Positions 36,532 through 45,565 of a stretch of DNA of 64,000 bases are shown one piece after another. Numbering within the stretch: position 1 is the stretch's first letter; every line of letters begins with the position of its first letter. The stretch is from NCBI RefSeq assembly GCF_000597725.1, contig NZ_JFBL01000005.1:1-64000 (forward strand), read 5' to 3'. The position numbers and the translations under genes were made by a program. The stretch comes from Sulfurospirillum arcachonense DSM 9755. GTDB lineage: Bacteria; Campylobacterota; Campylobacteria; Campylobacterales; Sulfurospirillaceae. The notes below the pieces were generated by a model, which worked only from the letters and a program-made list of their open reading frames with translations, was not told the DNA's origin and did no database searches.

Positions 36532-36642
36532 AAAAACCCCTCTTCAGATGACTGCGGCACATACTCAATAAGAGTGCTCTGCTGTGTTCCCACCCTGAAG
36601 CGTTGTTCTTAAAAAGACATTGCACAGGTCTAAAGAGGAGCG
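36532..36642 (-). ncRNA. ffs: Signal recognition particle RNA (small bacterial 4.5S type)
   Basis: Read on the minus strand, the helix-8 signature is complete: TTCAGG, a GTG/CAC stem with GGAA tetraloop, then AGCAGA. The ends pair (CCTCTTTAGA with TCTGAAGAGG) to form the long closing helix. A TG-G-TATAAT extended -10 promoter lies at 36657-36649, and the RNA ends in a run of U (complement of 36532-36536). Length is about 110 nt, as in other small SRP RNAs. It binds Ffh for co-translational targeting. Confidence 0.92.
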
Positions 36643-36662
36643 AGCGGTATTATACCAAAAAA

Positions 36663-37079
36663 TTACTGCCAAGGCAATAGTTTTGCGCCTTTTATAAAAT
36701 CTATAATAAAAAAAATATTTTCTTCATCATTAATAACTTTTGGAAGAGTTTTAAAGTTGGTTTTTTTATCTTTTTTATATCCATATAAATATACTATGGG
36801 TTCATAATCTTCTAAATCAAATTTATAGGATTTAAATTCTATAGAATCATCTTCATCATCAAAATATTCTTTTATTCTATTTTGTATTAAGTTTGATACA
36901 AATTGTAATTTTTTATTTATTTGTGTACATATTAAAATATCATCTTCATAACTTTTATCAAAAAATTCAGGATCTATATATGAAAATAATTCATTTGTTT
37001 TCATAATAAGTATCTCTTTTTCTTTAAAAATATTTTTTAAAATATCTTCAATTTCAGACTTTTTTTCTTTAAAATTCAT
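36663..37079 (-). CDS. Small conserved-looking protein of unknown function
   Basis: 138 aa, acidic, mostly helical at the N-terminus (residues 1-70) and with beta-type segments after 90. It has no signal peptide, no membrane span and no motif I recognise. It starts two bases after the histidine kinase stop, so both are on one transcript and it may be an accessory of that kinase. Codon use resembles the neighbours. Function unknown. Confidence 0.7.
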   Translation of the reverse strand: MNFKEKKSEIEDILKNIFKEKEILIMKTNELFSYIDPEFFDKSYEDDILICTQINKKLQFVSNLIQNRIKEYFDDEDDSIEFKSYKFDLEDYEPIVYLYGYKKDKKTNFKTLPKVINDEENIFFIIDFIKGAKLLPWQ

Positions 37080-37081
37080 AT

Positions 37082-39238
37082 TTAATCCTCAATTGGAAAT
37101 GTTATTTTATAAGTAACACCTTCATTTATCTTACTATATACTTCTATATTACCATGTAAAGCATTTTTAATTATATTATAAACTATATTTAAACCTAAAC
37201 CAGAACCACCACCTTCTCTATTTGTAGTAAAAAAAGGATCAAAAATTTTATTTATATATTCTTTTTCTATTCCTTTACCATCATCTTTATAAATTAATTC
37301 AATATTATTATCTATTTTTTTTGCATATATATCAATGTGACCTATTGTATTTTTATCAAAGCCATGTATTAAAGAGTTCATTATAAAGTTAGTTAATATT
37401 TGAGAAAGAGAACCAGGATAACCATTTATTGTAATATCATTTTCACAATGTATAGTTATAACATGTTTAGTTTTTTTAATTCTGTTGTGTAAACTTAAGA
37501 GAATTTCTTCTATATATTTTTTTATGTTAAAACTTCTAATATGTTCATTAGATTGATCTACTGCTACTTGTTTAAAACTTTTTATTTGTTCTGCAGCACG
37601 TTTGATTGAATTATAAATAGAGTCTGAAATTTCATCTGAAATATTTATATAATTTTCAAATTCTTCTTGACTTAAATTATCTTTTTCATAAAGTTTTTTT
37701 AATTCTTTTGTAATATGTTGGAAATGAGTAATCCCTGTCAAGCTAATACCAATAGGAGTGTTTATTTCATGAGCAACGCCTGCTACAAGACCTCCTAAAC
37801 TTGCCATTTTTTCACTTTCAACTAGTTGTTTTTGTGTAATTTGTAAATTATGTATATTATTTTTTAACTCTTTTGTTCTTTTTTCTACAGTTTTTTCAAG
37901 ACTATTGTTTAATTCTAATATCTCTTTTTGTGCTTTTTTCCATTCACTTATTGTAAGTAAATTGCTTATTAAATCACTTATTCTACTTACAAATAGTATC
38001 TCATCTTGTGTCCACATTTTTTGTTTTTCAATGGTTTCAAAATATATTAATCCATACATTTCATTATGAAAAAGTACACTTACTTTTAAAAGAGATTTTA
38101 TATTATCTTCTTTCATGACTTCTTGATTAAATTCTTTAATTCTACTATCTGTATATACGTCCATTATATCTATAACGCCATTTTCTTTTACAGTATTTAA
38201 AAAGTTTGGTAATTTGACTAAATCAATAGTATTCTTTGTTTCTAGATATTTATCTTCACTTTTTAAATATCTACATAAACATTTTATTTTTTTATCATTT
38301 TGTAATTTCCAAAAGCTTACTCTGTCAGCATCAAATGTTAAAATACATTTTTTAAGTAAAAAATTAAGAGCATCTTCAAAAGTTTTTTCAAATAGATTAT
38401 TATCAGTTGTAAGTTCAATTATGGTGTTATATTGATTTTGTATTCTTTCTTTTTTAGCAAGGGCATCTTTTTCTATAGCTTTTCTTATTTTTATTTCTTC
38501 TTCAAGCTTTTTATTTGTTAATTCTAAATTTGTCTTGTATTTTGCTTGTTTTTGAATATCATTGATAAGATTTGTTCTCATAGTATTAATAGCATCTGCA
38601 ACTATATCTATTGAATCAGGATTACTTTTAGAGTATTTTTTATCTAATATAAGTGGTATTGAAAGTTTTTTTGTATCTAAATCAATAGTATATTTTGCCA
38701 TTGTAATAAGATGTTTAATTATCAGTTTGTGTACAACAAAAATAAGAAGGAAAGCTATAGAAAAAACTTTAAAAATTTCAATAAAGATTTTTTCTATAAT
38801 TTTTTTGAATAATTTATCTACACTCTTTTCATAAGAACCTTGGATATAAATAGTACCTAATTTAGTATTTTCAAGATTTTTATGAATTAAATTGAATGTA
38901 TTTTCTATAGTATATTTATTGTTTTTTTTACCAGCTTTTATAACATCAGAATTATTTTCATTAATTTGTACATATATGATACCAGGAAGTTTTAAAATAC
39001 CATCTATGAGAATATCTAATTGTTTATTATCAAGTTGCCAAATTGCCATACTTATAGAATCTATTCGTGTATTTTTGATTTGATTTATACTGTCATTTAC
39101 AGTTTTAATAGAGTCATCATAATCATTTTTTAATATAAAAATAGTTTGTATTAAAGTGAAAATTATACTAATTAAGAGTAAAAAACCTATAAGAGTAAAT
39201 GTTAGTTTTTTATCGTTAAGTATTTTATTTTTATTCAC
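37082..39238 (-). CDS. Membrane sensor histidine kinase with GAF domain
   Basis: 718 aa. Membrane spans at about residues 12-34 and 150-175 enclose a periplasmic sensor region. A GAF domain covers about 265-430, then a coiled coil. The phosphoacceptor helix is SLGGLVAGVAHEINTP near 480, and the ATPase domain shows NSLIHGF, DDGKGIEKEYINKIFDPFFTTN and GSGLGLNIVYNI. Start is GTG with an upstream AAGG. No response regulator is adjacent; the 138-aa protein follows in the operon. The signal is unknown. Confidence 0.88.
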   Translation of the reverse strand: MNKNKILNDKKLTFTLIGFLLLISIIFTLIQTIFILKNDYDDSIKTVNDSINQIKNTRIDSISMAIWQLDNKQLDILIDGILKLPGIIYVQINENNSDVIKAGKKNNKYTIENTFNLIHKNLENTKLGTIYIQGSYEKSVDKLFKKIIEKIFIEIFKVFSIAFLLIFVVHKLIIKHLITMAKYTIDLDTKKLSIPLILDKKYSKSNPDSIDIVADAINTMRTNLINDIQKQAKYKTNLELTNKKLEEEIKIRKAIEKDALAKKERIQNQYNTIIELTTDNNLFEKTFEDALNFLLKKCILTFDADRVSFWKLQNDKKIKCLCRYLKSEDKYLETKNTIDLVKLPNFLNTVKENGVIDIMDVYTDSRIKEFNQEVMKEDNIKSLLKVSVLFHNEMYGLIYFETIEKQKMWTQDEILFVSRISDLISNLLTISEWKKAQKEILELNNSLEKTVEKRTKELKNNIHNLQITQKQLVESEKMASLGGLVAGVAHEINTPIGISLTGITHFQHITKELKKLYEKDNLSQEEFENYINISDEISDSIYNSIKRAAEQIKSFKQVAVDQSNEHIRSFNIKKYIEEILLSLHNRIKKTKHVITIHCENDITINGYPGSLSQILTNFIMNSLIHGFDKNTIGHIDIYAKKIDNNIELIYKDDGKGIEKEYINKIFDPFFTTNREGGGSGLGLNIVYNIIKNALHGNIEVYSKINEGVTYKITFPIED

Positions 39239-39338
39239 AAGAATACCTTCAATTATGTGTATGCTTTTGTAATTGACTTAAAACTGATATAATTATACCA
39301 AATATTAGATGAAATAATTTCATCGCTAGGATTAGTAG

Positions 39339-39785
39339 ATGTCTTTTAAAAGTGCTAAAACTTTTTTTCTTTCTTTTTTTAGAGAACTTTTTGTATATCA
39401 TCATACATCATTAGAGTTTAGGGCAAAATTATTTGCAGCAATGATTGCTACAAATAAAATTGATGATATTGGTGAATATAAAATTTTAAAAAAAATTGCA
39501 AAAGATATATATGAAGATGATGAATACCGTGTTGATGTTCTTGTTCATACTACAAAAGAGTATGTAAATAAAATTATTTTAAATGATTCATTAGATATTG
39601 ATTGTTTATTACTAGATATTGATAAAGAGATAAAAAAGAATAAAAGATTTGTTGAAAAAATAAATATGGATCATCTTCGTCGTTTTTATGCTTTTAATGG
39701 AGATGAAGATACTATGTTACTTCAAACAAGAGTTTTAGAATTTTTTGAAAATGAAATAGAAAATAGAAAAAAATATCTTACTTAG
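39339..39785 (+). CDS. Small helical protein, possibly TerB-like
   Basis: 148 aa, all-helical by appearance. The segment EFRAKLFAAMIATNKIDDIGEYKILKKIAKDIYE resembles the start of TerB/DUF533-type domains, where acidic residues bind metal, but the match is weak. It has no export signal. It is divergent from the histidine kinase gene, and its 3' end overlaps the convergent DUF302 gene by eight bases. Function unknown. Confidence 0.65.
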   Translation: MSFKSAKTFFLSFFRELFVYHHTSLEFRAKLFAAMIATNKIDDIGEYKILKKIAKDIYEDDEYRVDVLVHTTKEYVNKIILNDSLDIDCLLLDIDKEIKKNKRFVEKINMDHLRRFYAFNGDEDTMLLQTRVLEFFENEIENRKKYLT

Positions 39786-40239
39786 CAGCTATAGTTGTAC
39801 ATTCATCAAGAATTTTGCTCATTTTTAAAGCTATTTGTGTATTACCTAAATTGTATATATTTTTTAAAAACTTAGGGTCTCTATATTTTATATATACTTT
39901 TTTGTCTTCTGCAACATAGACTAACACTTTAAGAGGTAAATCTAAACCGACTGCAGGATCAGTTTTTAAAAGATTTAGACATATATTTGATTCTGAAAAT
40001 ATAATAAGTTTTGCTTCACCTATAATAAAATTACCACGTTTAAGTGCATTTTTTTTATGGTCGATTATAGTAAATTTTTTTGAGCCACGTTTTTCTGCTA
40101 GTTTGGTTAAAATATTGATAGTTTTAGTCACACTATTGTGACTAAGTTTAGTCACAATACCATTTTTATTCATAGATGCACTAAACAGTGATAAGGGAAG
40201 TATAAAAAGCAAAATATATATAATTTTTTTCATAACCAC
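39778..40239 (-). CDS. Exported DUF302-domain protein
   Basis: 153 aa with a signal peptide (residues 1 to about 21). The body carries the DUF302 pattern: SVTKTINILTKLAEKRGSKKF, HKKNAL, IFSESNICLNLLKTDPAVGLDLPLKVLVY and the terminal IALKMSKILDECT. DUF302 proteins bind small ligands or metals in the periplasm, but their reaction is unknown. It is a single gene on the minus strand, upstream of the ZnuB-like gene on the same strand by position but not obviously cotranscribed. Two Cys are at about 84 and 147. Confidence 0.8.
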   Translation of the reverse strand: MVMKKIIYILLFILPLSLFSASMNKNGIVTKLSHNSVTKTINILTKLAEKRGSKKFTIIDHKKNALKRGNFIIGEAKLIIFSESNICLNLLKTDPAVGLDLPLKVLVYVAEDKKVYIKYRDPKFLKNIYNLGNTQIALKMSKILDECTTIAAK

Positions 40240-40342
40240 ATCGTAGCAAAATAAACATTTAAGTTAAATTAAATTAACTATTCTATAAAAAAGTTAATTT
40301 TAAATTAATTTTATAGGTCAAAAAATAATAAAATTTTCCCTT

Positions 40343-41155
40343 TTAATTATTATATTTAATAATTTTTGATAAAATTAAAAATACTATAAGTGCTAATGCT
40401 GATACTAAAATAATAGATGCTCCAGAAGTAATATCAAAACTATACGAAACTAATAATCCAGTTAGTGTAAATATAGTTGAAATAATAGCAGATAAAATCA
40501 TCATACTATAAAGTGAATTAGATAAATTTTCAGCGATATAAATAGGTATAGTAAGTAAAGCAATAACCAATATTAGTCCCACAATTTTGATAGCTATAAC
40601 AACAGTTAATGCAGATAAAACAAGTATTATAGTATAAAAAGTTTTAACACTTACACCTCTTAAACGTGCATATTCACTATCGTATGAAACTGCCAATATA
40701 TCTCTGTACCAAAATGTTACAACTGTTATAATAATCAAAACTAAGGCAGCCATAAACCATAGATCTTCTTTGCTTACTGCCAAAATTGATCCAAATAGGT
40801 AACTCATTAAATCAACATTATATCCTGGAGTTAAATCAACAAATAAAATACCTATAGCCATACCAACGGCCCAAATAAGGCCTATAAAAGTATCTGAACG
40901 ATGCTTTTGATTTAATGTGATAAAAGCTATTAAAAGTGCAGCAAATACAGCAAATAATGATGCTCCTAAAAAGATAGGAATACCAAAATAAACCGCTAAC
41001 CCAATACCTCCATATGAAGTATGTGCAATACCTCCAGCTAAAAAAACCATTCTGTTAACTACAATCAGTGAACCTATAATACCTGAAGCTATACTTACTA
41101 AAATACCAGCTATAAGTGCATTTTGTATAAACTCATAGGAAAGAGCTTCAAACAT
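40343..41155 (-). CDS. znuB: ZnuB-type metal ABC transporter permease
   Basis: 270 aa with about eight membrane spans and family motifs GGIAHTSYGGIGLAVYFGIP and the C-terminal TSGASIILVSALALI. It belongs to the ABC-3 family of Zn/Mn permeases. Its start overlaps the ATPase gene by eight bases, so both are cotranslated. No ZnuA substrate-binding gene is present in the window, although a 23-codon remnant lies upstream. Metal specificity cannot be read directly; the adjacent CZB chemoreceptor points to zinc (inference). Confidence 0.88.
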   Translation of the reverse strand: MFEALSYEFIQNALIAGILVSIASGIIGSLIVVNRMVFLAGGIAHTSYGGIGLAVYFGIPIFLGASLFAVFAALLIAFITLNQKHRSDTFIGLIWAVGMAIGILFVDLTPGYNVDLMSYLFGSILAVSKEDLWFMAALVLIIITVVTFWYRDILAVSYDSEYARLRGVSVKTFYTIILVLSALTVVIAIKIVGLILVIALLTIPIYIAENLSNSLYSMMILSAIISTIFTLTGLLVSYSFDITSGASIILVSALALIVFLILSKIIKYNN

Positions 41156-41882
41156 GTTTTTCTCCTAGCATTTGTAAAAGTTCAACTTCACAAAAATGCC
41201 CATCATTTGCATGAAATTTTCGTTTTTTACTCACATCATGAAAAGCCAAATTTTTATTAACGTGAGCAACACTTGAAGCATATTCTAAAATTATAGAGAT
41301 ATCATGGCTTACTACAACTATAGTTATATATTTATTTAATTCTTTTAAAAGATTATATATCTCTTTTTGCCCTTTTATATCAATGTTTGATGTGGGTTCA
41401 TCTAAAAGAAGTATTTTAGGATGTGAACAAAGTGCACGTGCTATCATAACTCTTTGTCTTTGTCCTCCTGAGAGAGAACCAATTTTGTTTTGTGCAAACT
41501 CTTTCATCCCTACTTGTTCTAATACACCCAATGCACAATTTATTTCTTCTTTTTTATATCCAATTAAAGGTTTTTTATGTCCTACATGGCCCATCATAAC
41601 AACTTCTATTACTTTAATAGGAAAGTTTGTATTTACATTTGTATTTTGTGGAACATATCCTATGGAAGTTAAATTTTTTGATGGGTTTTCTCCAAATATT
41701 TTTATAGATGGAATTTTTGGTTTTTCAAGAGCAATAATGAGCTTTAAAAGAGTACTTTTTCCACCACCATTTGGCCCTATTATGGCTAAAAATTCTTTTT
41801 CTTTTACATGTAAATTTACATTTTCTAATATAATGTCTTTTTCATAAGAAAAAGAGAGATTTTTTATTTCTATAACATTCAT
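41148..41882 (-). CDS. znuC: ZnuC-type metal ABC transporter ATPase
   Basis: 244 aa. Walker A GPNGGGKST near residue 36, Q-loop VPQNTNVN, signature LSGGQRQRVMIARAL, Walker B ILLLDEPTSNID and the switch His in VVSHD are all intact. It energises the permease encoded by the overlapping next gene. Its ATG overlaps the stop of a 23-codon reading frame (ATGA), implying translational coupling. One TACATGTA copy lies inside at 41805-41812. Confidence 0.92.
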   Translation of the reverse strand: MNVIEIKNLSFSYEKDIILENVNLHVKEKEFLAIIGPNGGGKSTLLKLIIALEKPKIPSIKIFGENPSKNLTSIGYVPQNTNVNTNFPIKVIEVVMMGHVGHKKPLIGYKKEEINCALGVLEQVGMKEFAQNKIGSLSGGQRQRVMIARALCSHPKILLLDEPTSNIDIKGQKEIYNLLKELNKYITIVVVSHDISIILEYASSVAHVNKNLAFHDVSKKRKFHANDGHFCEVELLQMLGEKHV

Positions 41883-41950
41883 TTAATAGCTTTTTGGTGC
41901 TCTTTTATAAAGAGTAAACATAAAGTAACAATTTGAAACAACTTATTCAT
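41879..41950 (-). pseudogene. 23-codon frame before znuC, possible remnant of a znuA signal peptide
   Basis: Reads MNKLFQIVTLCLLF followed by nine polar residues, stopping at a TGA that overlaps the znuC ATG. The start looks like the signal peptide of an exported protein cut off after about 14 residues. In metal transporter operons the substrate-binding gene znuA often precedes znuC, and none is present here. An internal deletion of znuA that left a leader peptide is one explanation; a genuine coupling peptide is another. Confidence 0.35.
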
Positions 41951-42034
41951 ATTCAATCCGTATCTAGTTTTAATTACATAATATATACTTGTTTTATTAT
42001 ATCATAGAATTATACTGCATAAGAGGAGTGTGAA

Positions 42035-43135
42035 ATGTTTGGTGTAAAAAAGCATGTAAAAGAGACAAGCTATTTAGCTTTAGAAGAAGAAAATAGAGAG
42101 TTGAAAGATCAACTTTATCGTTATGAAGAAGAGATAAAAAAACTTAAAAGTAAAGATGAAGGTAATCAAAAATTTTTAGCAGAAAACAAATTAAAAAATG
42201 CGTTAATTGAAAATTTGATGGAAGGCTGTGATGTTGGGACAAAAAATATTCAAGATAGTATGAGTGCAAATTTAAATGGTTTAGATGAAATTAATAATTT
42301 AAATGAAAATACATCAGCAGTTATACATAATTTACAAAATGAAGCAAATGAACTTTTTGTAGATATGGAACAAATATTAGAAAATTCAAATAGTTCAAAA
42401 AATAATGCAAATCATTTAAATGATAGTGTTGAAGAAATTTCAAAAGTTATAGAGCTTATCAAAGATATATCTGACCAAACAAATCTTTTGGCTTTGAATG
42501 CTGCTATTGAAGCAGCACGTGCAGGAGAACATGGTAGAGGTTTTGCTGTAGTTGCAGATGAAGTACGAAGCTTGGCAGAAAGAACACAAAAGGCTACATC
42601 AGAAGTTGAAATTAGTATTAATCAATTAAAACAAAATTCCAATGATATGTATTCTCAAAGTGAGGGTATGGAAGAAATAGCAAATAAATCAAATGAAAAA
42701 ATTAATAATTTTAAAGTAGAATTTGATTCTTTGGTAAATGGGGCAAAAGATATTAAGATAGATACACAAAATATAACATATGAAGTGTTTGCATCATTGG
42801 CCAAATTAGATCATATACTCTTTAAAGTCAAAGGGTATAAATCAGTATTTGAACACAAAAATTTTGATGTAACCTGTTCTACAGATTGTAGATTTGGTCT
42901 TTGGTATGGGGATATAGGTAAAAAGCTATTTTCTACAACACCATCGTATTCAAAGATAGATGGACCTCATGAAACAGTACATAGAAGTATAAAAGAAGCA
43001 CTTACTTGTGTTGAAAATGGAACCTGTTTAGATGATATAAATTTTGTCATATCAAAATTTCAAGCTTCAGAAAATGCTAGTTTAGAACTTTTTACTTTAT
43101 TAAATAGTATGTTAGAAGAAGCTAAGAATAAATAG
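42035..43135 (+). CDS. Cytoplasmic chemoreceptor with CZB zinc-binding domain
   Basis: 366 aa without membrane spans. Residues 5-45 form a coiled coil. The signalling hairpin contains [23 protein letters not shown] and [16 protein letters not shown] (near 145-190). A C-terminal chemoreceptor zinc-binding domain carries [21 protein letters not shown] and [13 protein letters not shown] (about 275-330), supplying the His and Cys ligands. CZB receptors sense zinc or hypochlorite-type oxidation of zinc-bound Cys. A TATACT -10 near 42013 and GAGGAG precede it, divergent from znuCB. Confidence 0.92.
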   Translation: MFGVKKHVKETSYLALEEENRELKDQLYRYEEEIKKLKSKDEGNQKFLAENKLKNALIENLMEGCDVGTKNIQDSMSANLNGLDEINNLNENTSAVIHNLQNEANELFVDMEQILENSNSSKNNANHLNDSVEEISKVIELIKDISDQTNLLALNAAIEAARAGEHGRGFAVVADEVRSLAERTQKATSEVEISINQLKQNSNDMYSQSEGMEEIANKSNEKINNFKVEFDSLVNGAKDIKIDTQNITYEVFASLAKLDHILFKVKGYKSVFEHKNFDVTCSTDCRFGLWYGDIGKKLFSTTPSYSKIDGPHETVHRSIKEALTCVENGTCLDDINFVISKFQASENASLELFTLLNSMLEEAKNK

Positions 43136-43149
43136 TTATAGTAGTCAAG

Positions 43150-43237
43150 TGGCAGAGAGGATGGGATTCGAACCCACGGTGAGTTACCCCACACACGCTT
43201 TCCAAGCGTGCTCCTTAAGCCACTCGGACACCTCTCT
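43150..43237 (-). tRNA. tRNA-Ser(GGA)
   Basis: Minus strand: acceptor AGAGAGG pairs with CCTCTCT, then G and an encoded CCA (43152-43150). The anticodon stem ACGCT/AGCGT encloses loop TTGGAAA, anticodon GGA, reading serine UCC/UCU. A long variable arm (GTGTGGGGTAACTCAC) is typical of class II tRNA-Ser. T-loop GGTTCGAATCC is present. Length 88. Confidence 0.97.
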
Positions 43238-43260
43238 ACAAAATTAAGTACGAAGTATAT

Positions 43261-43668
43261 CTATTTTGTACTTAAACACTCTTTGCAGATAATATCAAAT
43301 GATACTGTAGCACTAAGAATTTTGTTAGATGTTAGAGTCTCAATCTGTTCTACTAATTCATCCGTTTGAATTGTATAGTCTTCTATTTTTCCACATTCTT
43401 TACATATCAGATGGCTATGTTTCTCTTTTTTGATTTCAAAGTAATCTTTTTTGTTTACTAATTTTACTTCACTTAATAAGTCTTTTTTTAACATCTCATT
43501 TAAATTTCTATATATAGTTGATAAAGATAGAGTTGGAAATTTTACTTTTGTATATTTTTCAATATCATCAAGAGTAGCATGTCCGTATTTTTCTAAAACA
43601 CCAAGTACACATAGTCTTTGAGGTGTAGCTTTTAATTCATATTGTTTTAATAGTTCTACATGTGACAT
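43261..43668 (-). CDS. Fur-family transcription regulator (PerR- or Zur-like)
   Basis: 135 aa. The N-terminal winged helix includes TPQRLCVLGVLEKYGHATLDDIEKY and TLSLSTIYRNLNEML, the Fur recognition helix. The C-terminal half has KHSHLICKECGKIEDY and IICKECLS, two CxxC pairs for the structural zinc site. It could be a peroxide sensor (PerR), iron (Fur) or zinc (Zur) regulator; residues for metal sensing are not distinctive enough to decide. It lies near the zinc-transporter-like genes. AAAGGA precedes the ATG. Confidence 0.85.
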   Translation of the reverse strand: MSHVELLKQYELKATPQRLCVLGVLEKYGHATLDDIEKYTKVKFPTLSLSTIYRNLNEMLKKDLLSEVKLVNKKDYFEIKKEKHSHLICKECGKIEDYTIQTDELVEQIETLTSNKILSATVSFDIICKECLSTK

Positions 43669-43887
43669 AAATGTTCCTTTTTTATAATCATTATATCACA
43701 AATAAGAATTTTTTGCAAATAATTAATTTTATTCCAAATAGTTCTCATAATTTTTAAATTGAACAATAAATATGTATTTATAAAAAAGGGAGTAAATGGC
43801 ATTATAATAAATACAAAAGTTATAAAATACAGATGCATATGATGTAAAAAATGTCATTATCTAATATATAGAAGAGGTTTTTTATAA

Positions 43888-44051
43888 GTGTGGATATTGG
43901 AAATCAGTTTTTTATGGTGAGAAACCCGCATAGGAGTGTGTGTGATAAGAATGACAGATTATCTCAAAAAACAAATTTCCACTTATCCAATAAAACTAGA
44001 CTTTTCGGAGAAGATGAAAAGTAAAATTTCACAGAATTTTACCTTAACTAG
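43888..44051 (+). ncRNA. Unclassified structured element between a Fur-family gene and cyuA
   Basis: TGGATA (43891-43896) pairs with TATCCA (43984-43989). TGGAAAT (43898-43904) pairs with ATTTCCA (43975-43981). GTTTTTT (43907-43913) pairs with AAAAAAC (43966-43972). Together they form a three-part closing helix of 20 pairs. Inside are a GATAA/TTATC hairpin (43944-43963) and a smaller GGT/ACC one. A second unit follows: CTAG/CTAG (43996-43999/44048-44051) enclosing CTTTTC/GAAAAG and the perfect 8-bp GTAAAATT/AATTTTAC (44021-44042). The strand is assigned tentatively. The last hairpin is followed by TTTT on the minus strand, so it may also end the cyuA transcript. Confidence 0.45.
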
Positions 44052-44081
44052 AATATAAAAAATTGTCCTAAGTCAAGAAAA

Positions 44082-45371
44082 TTAGCTTTTATTCATAATA
44101 TTAATTATCACTTTATCAGTGAGATTCATACCATCTTGAGAGAGTTTTCCTATGTTTTTAAGGGTTTCTTCTACATTTTTTGCAATGATTCCATCACCAC
44201 CTTGAAGAAATCTTCCCTCTTTTGCTAAGATATAAGAGTCAAATGCTGCATTTGTAGTAGTAGATATTTTCATTGCACACGATGATTTTGCTCCATCACA
44301 AATAATTCCTGAAACATTACCAAGTGTATTTATTACAGAGTTTGCAACTACTTCATATCTTTCATCATTTAAAAAAGCTAATGCTCCTGCCACAGCTGCG
44401 GCAGAACAGATAACACCACAGTATGCAGAAAGTCTTCCTACATTTGTTTTTATATGAATTGTTGCTAGATGTGAGAAAAATAGTGCTCTTATGAGTTTTT
44501 CTTGTGAAATTTTATTGATGCGGGCATATTCAATGAGGGGTAATGAAGAAGTCATCCCTTGATTGCCACTTCCACTTGTTGTCATAACAGGTAAAGAACA
44601 ACCACTCATTCTAGCATCACTCCCCGCACTTGCAAAACTAGATGCTCTATTTCTTGCATCATCACCATAAAAACCTTTTTCTATATTATCACTTATGATT
44701 TTACCTATGTTTACACCATAGTGTCCCATAAGACCTTCACGAGCTATTTGTGAGTTTAAAGCAATCACTTTTGTAAATAGGGGTTCTATTTTATTTAGTT
44801 CTATTGTTTTTGCTAAAGAGTAAATGAGGTTTATGTTGAGTATTTTTCTATCTGTTAGGGCTGAGTTAAAATCTGCATCATTACATGGACGATCTAGTAT
44901 AATTTCACCATTTTTTTCAATATGAGTTATATTTGTATGTAAATGTTTGATTTCAACAGAGGCTTTTTTCTCTTTTGATTCTAATGTTATTTTTGCATAG
45001 AGTTTTACATCAGTGTCTTCGTGGATAACTTCTATTTTTTTTGTTTGTAAAAACTCTTGTACTTTTTGCATATCTTCTTTAGTAATATCGCTTATAACCA
45101 TCAAATCTTTTTTAGCATCTCCTGCTATGATTCCCATAACAACAGAAGTTTCAATACCTATCTTACCGCCACTATTTGGTATGACTACGCTTTTTACATT
45201 TTTTATCATATTGCCAGATACTTTTATGGTTACTTTTTCTATATCATCATCAAGTATATCTCTTACTTTTGCACCTACATAAGCCAATGCAATAGGTTCA
45301 GTACAGCCTTCAGCGACCACTACCTCTTCTTCTAAAATATTTAAAATTTTTTCTGTTATTTGTGTATCCAT
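44082..45371 (-). CDS. cyuA: L-cysteine desulfidase CyuA-like (UPF0597)
   Basis: About 429 aa. VVVAEGCTEPIALAYVGAK near residue 17 and the glycine-rich MTTSGSGNQGMTSSLP near 262 are signatures of the UPF0597/SDH-alpha group, which includes E. coli CyuA (YhaM). Cysteines for an iron-sulfur cluster are conserved (C23 and several after 280). Characterised members break cysteine to pyruvate, ammonia and sulfide; serine dehydratase activity is the alternative. The ATG at 45371 has GGGAG six bases upstream; a longer start at 45392 lacks one. Single gene. Confidence 0.85.
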   Translation of the reverse strand: MDTQITEKILNILEEEVVVAEGCTEPIALAYVGAKVRDILDDDIEKVTIKVSGNMIKNVKSVVIPNSGGKIGIETSVVMGIIAGDAKKDLMVISDITKEDMQKVQEFLQTKKIEVIHEDTDVKLYAKITLESKEKKASVEIKHLHTNITHIEKNGEIILDRPCNDADFNSALTDRKILNINLIYSLAKTIELNKIEPLFTKVIALNSQIAREGLMGHYGVNIGKIISDNIEKGFYGDDARNRASSFASAGSDARMSGCSLPVMTTSGSGNQGMTSSLPLIEYARINKISQEKLIRALFFSHLATIHIKTNVGRLSAYCGVICSAAAVAGALAFLNDERYEVVANSVINTLGNVSGIICDGAKSSCAMKISTTTNAAFDSYILAKEGRFLQGGDGIIAKNVEETLKNIGKLSQDGMNLTDKVIINIMNKS

Positions 45372-45463
45372 AAATGACTCCCAATTTAGCATAACTCTAT
45401 TATAGAAGATTTTTTTTTAAAGATATAGAAAAAAATTGCTATACTTACATGTAAAGGATAAGA

Positions 45464-45565
45464 ATGGACAAAAGATATAGAAACTTTTATATTCGTTTGG
45501 TAGTTGGGATTACATTTTTATTGGCAATATTGGTTAGTAGTATCCTAAACACATTTCAGAACTGA
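45464..45565 (+). CDS. Candidate 33-aa single-span membrane peptide
   Basis: MDKRYRNFYIRLVV... has a basic N-terminus, then a hydrophobic helix of about 17 residues and a short polar tail. AAAGGA (45453-45458) precedes the ATG by five bases. TGC-TATACT (45437-45445), an extended -10 element, gives a short leader. The end overlaps the 3' end of the convergent gene at 45534. Small hydrophobic peptides of this form include assembly factors and type I toxins; no antisense RNA was identified. A real gene is plausible, not proven. Confidence 0.45.
   Translation: MDKRYRNFYIRLVVGITFLLAILVSSILNTFQN

Noticed and set aside
43656-43838. Short minus frame upstream of the Fur-family gene
   Set aside because: No ribosome binding site, hydrophobic AT-driven composition, and it covers the likely promoter of the regulator.
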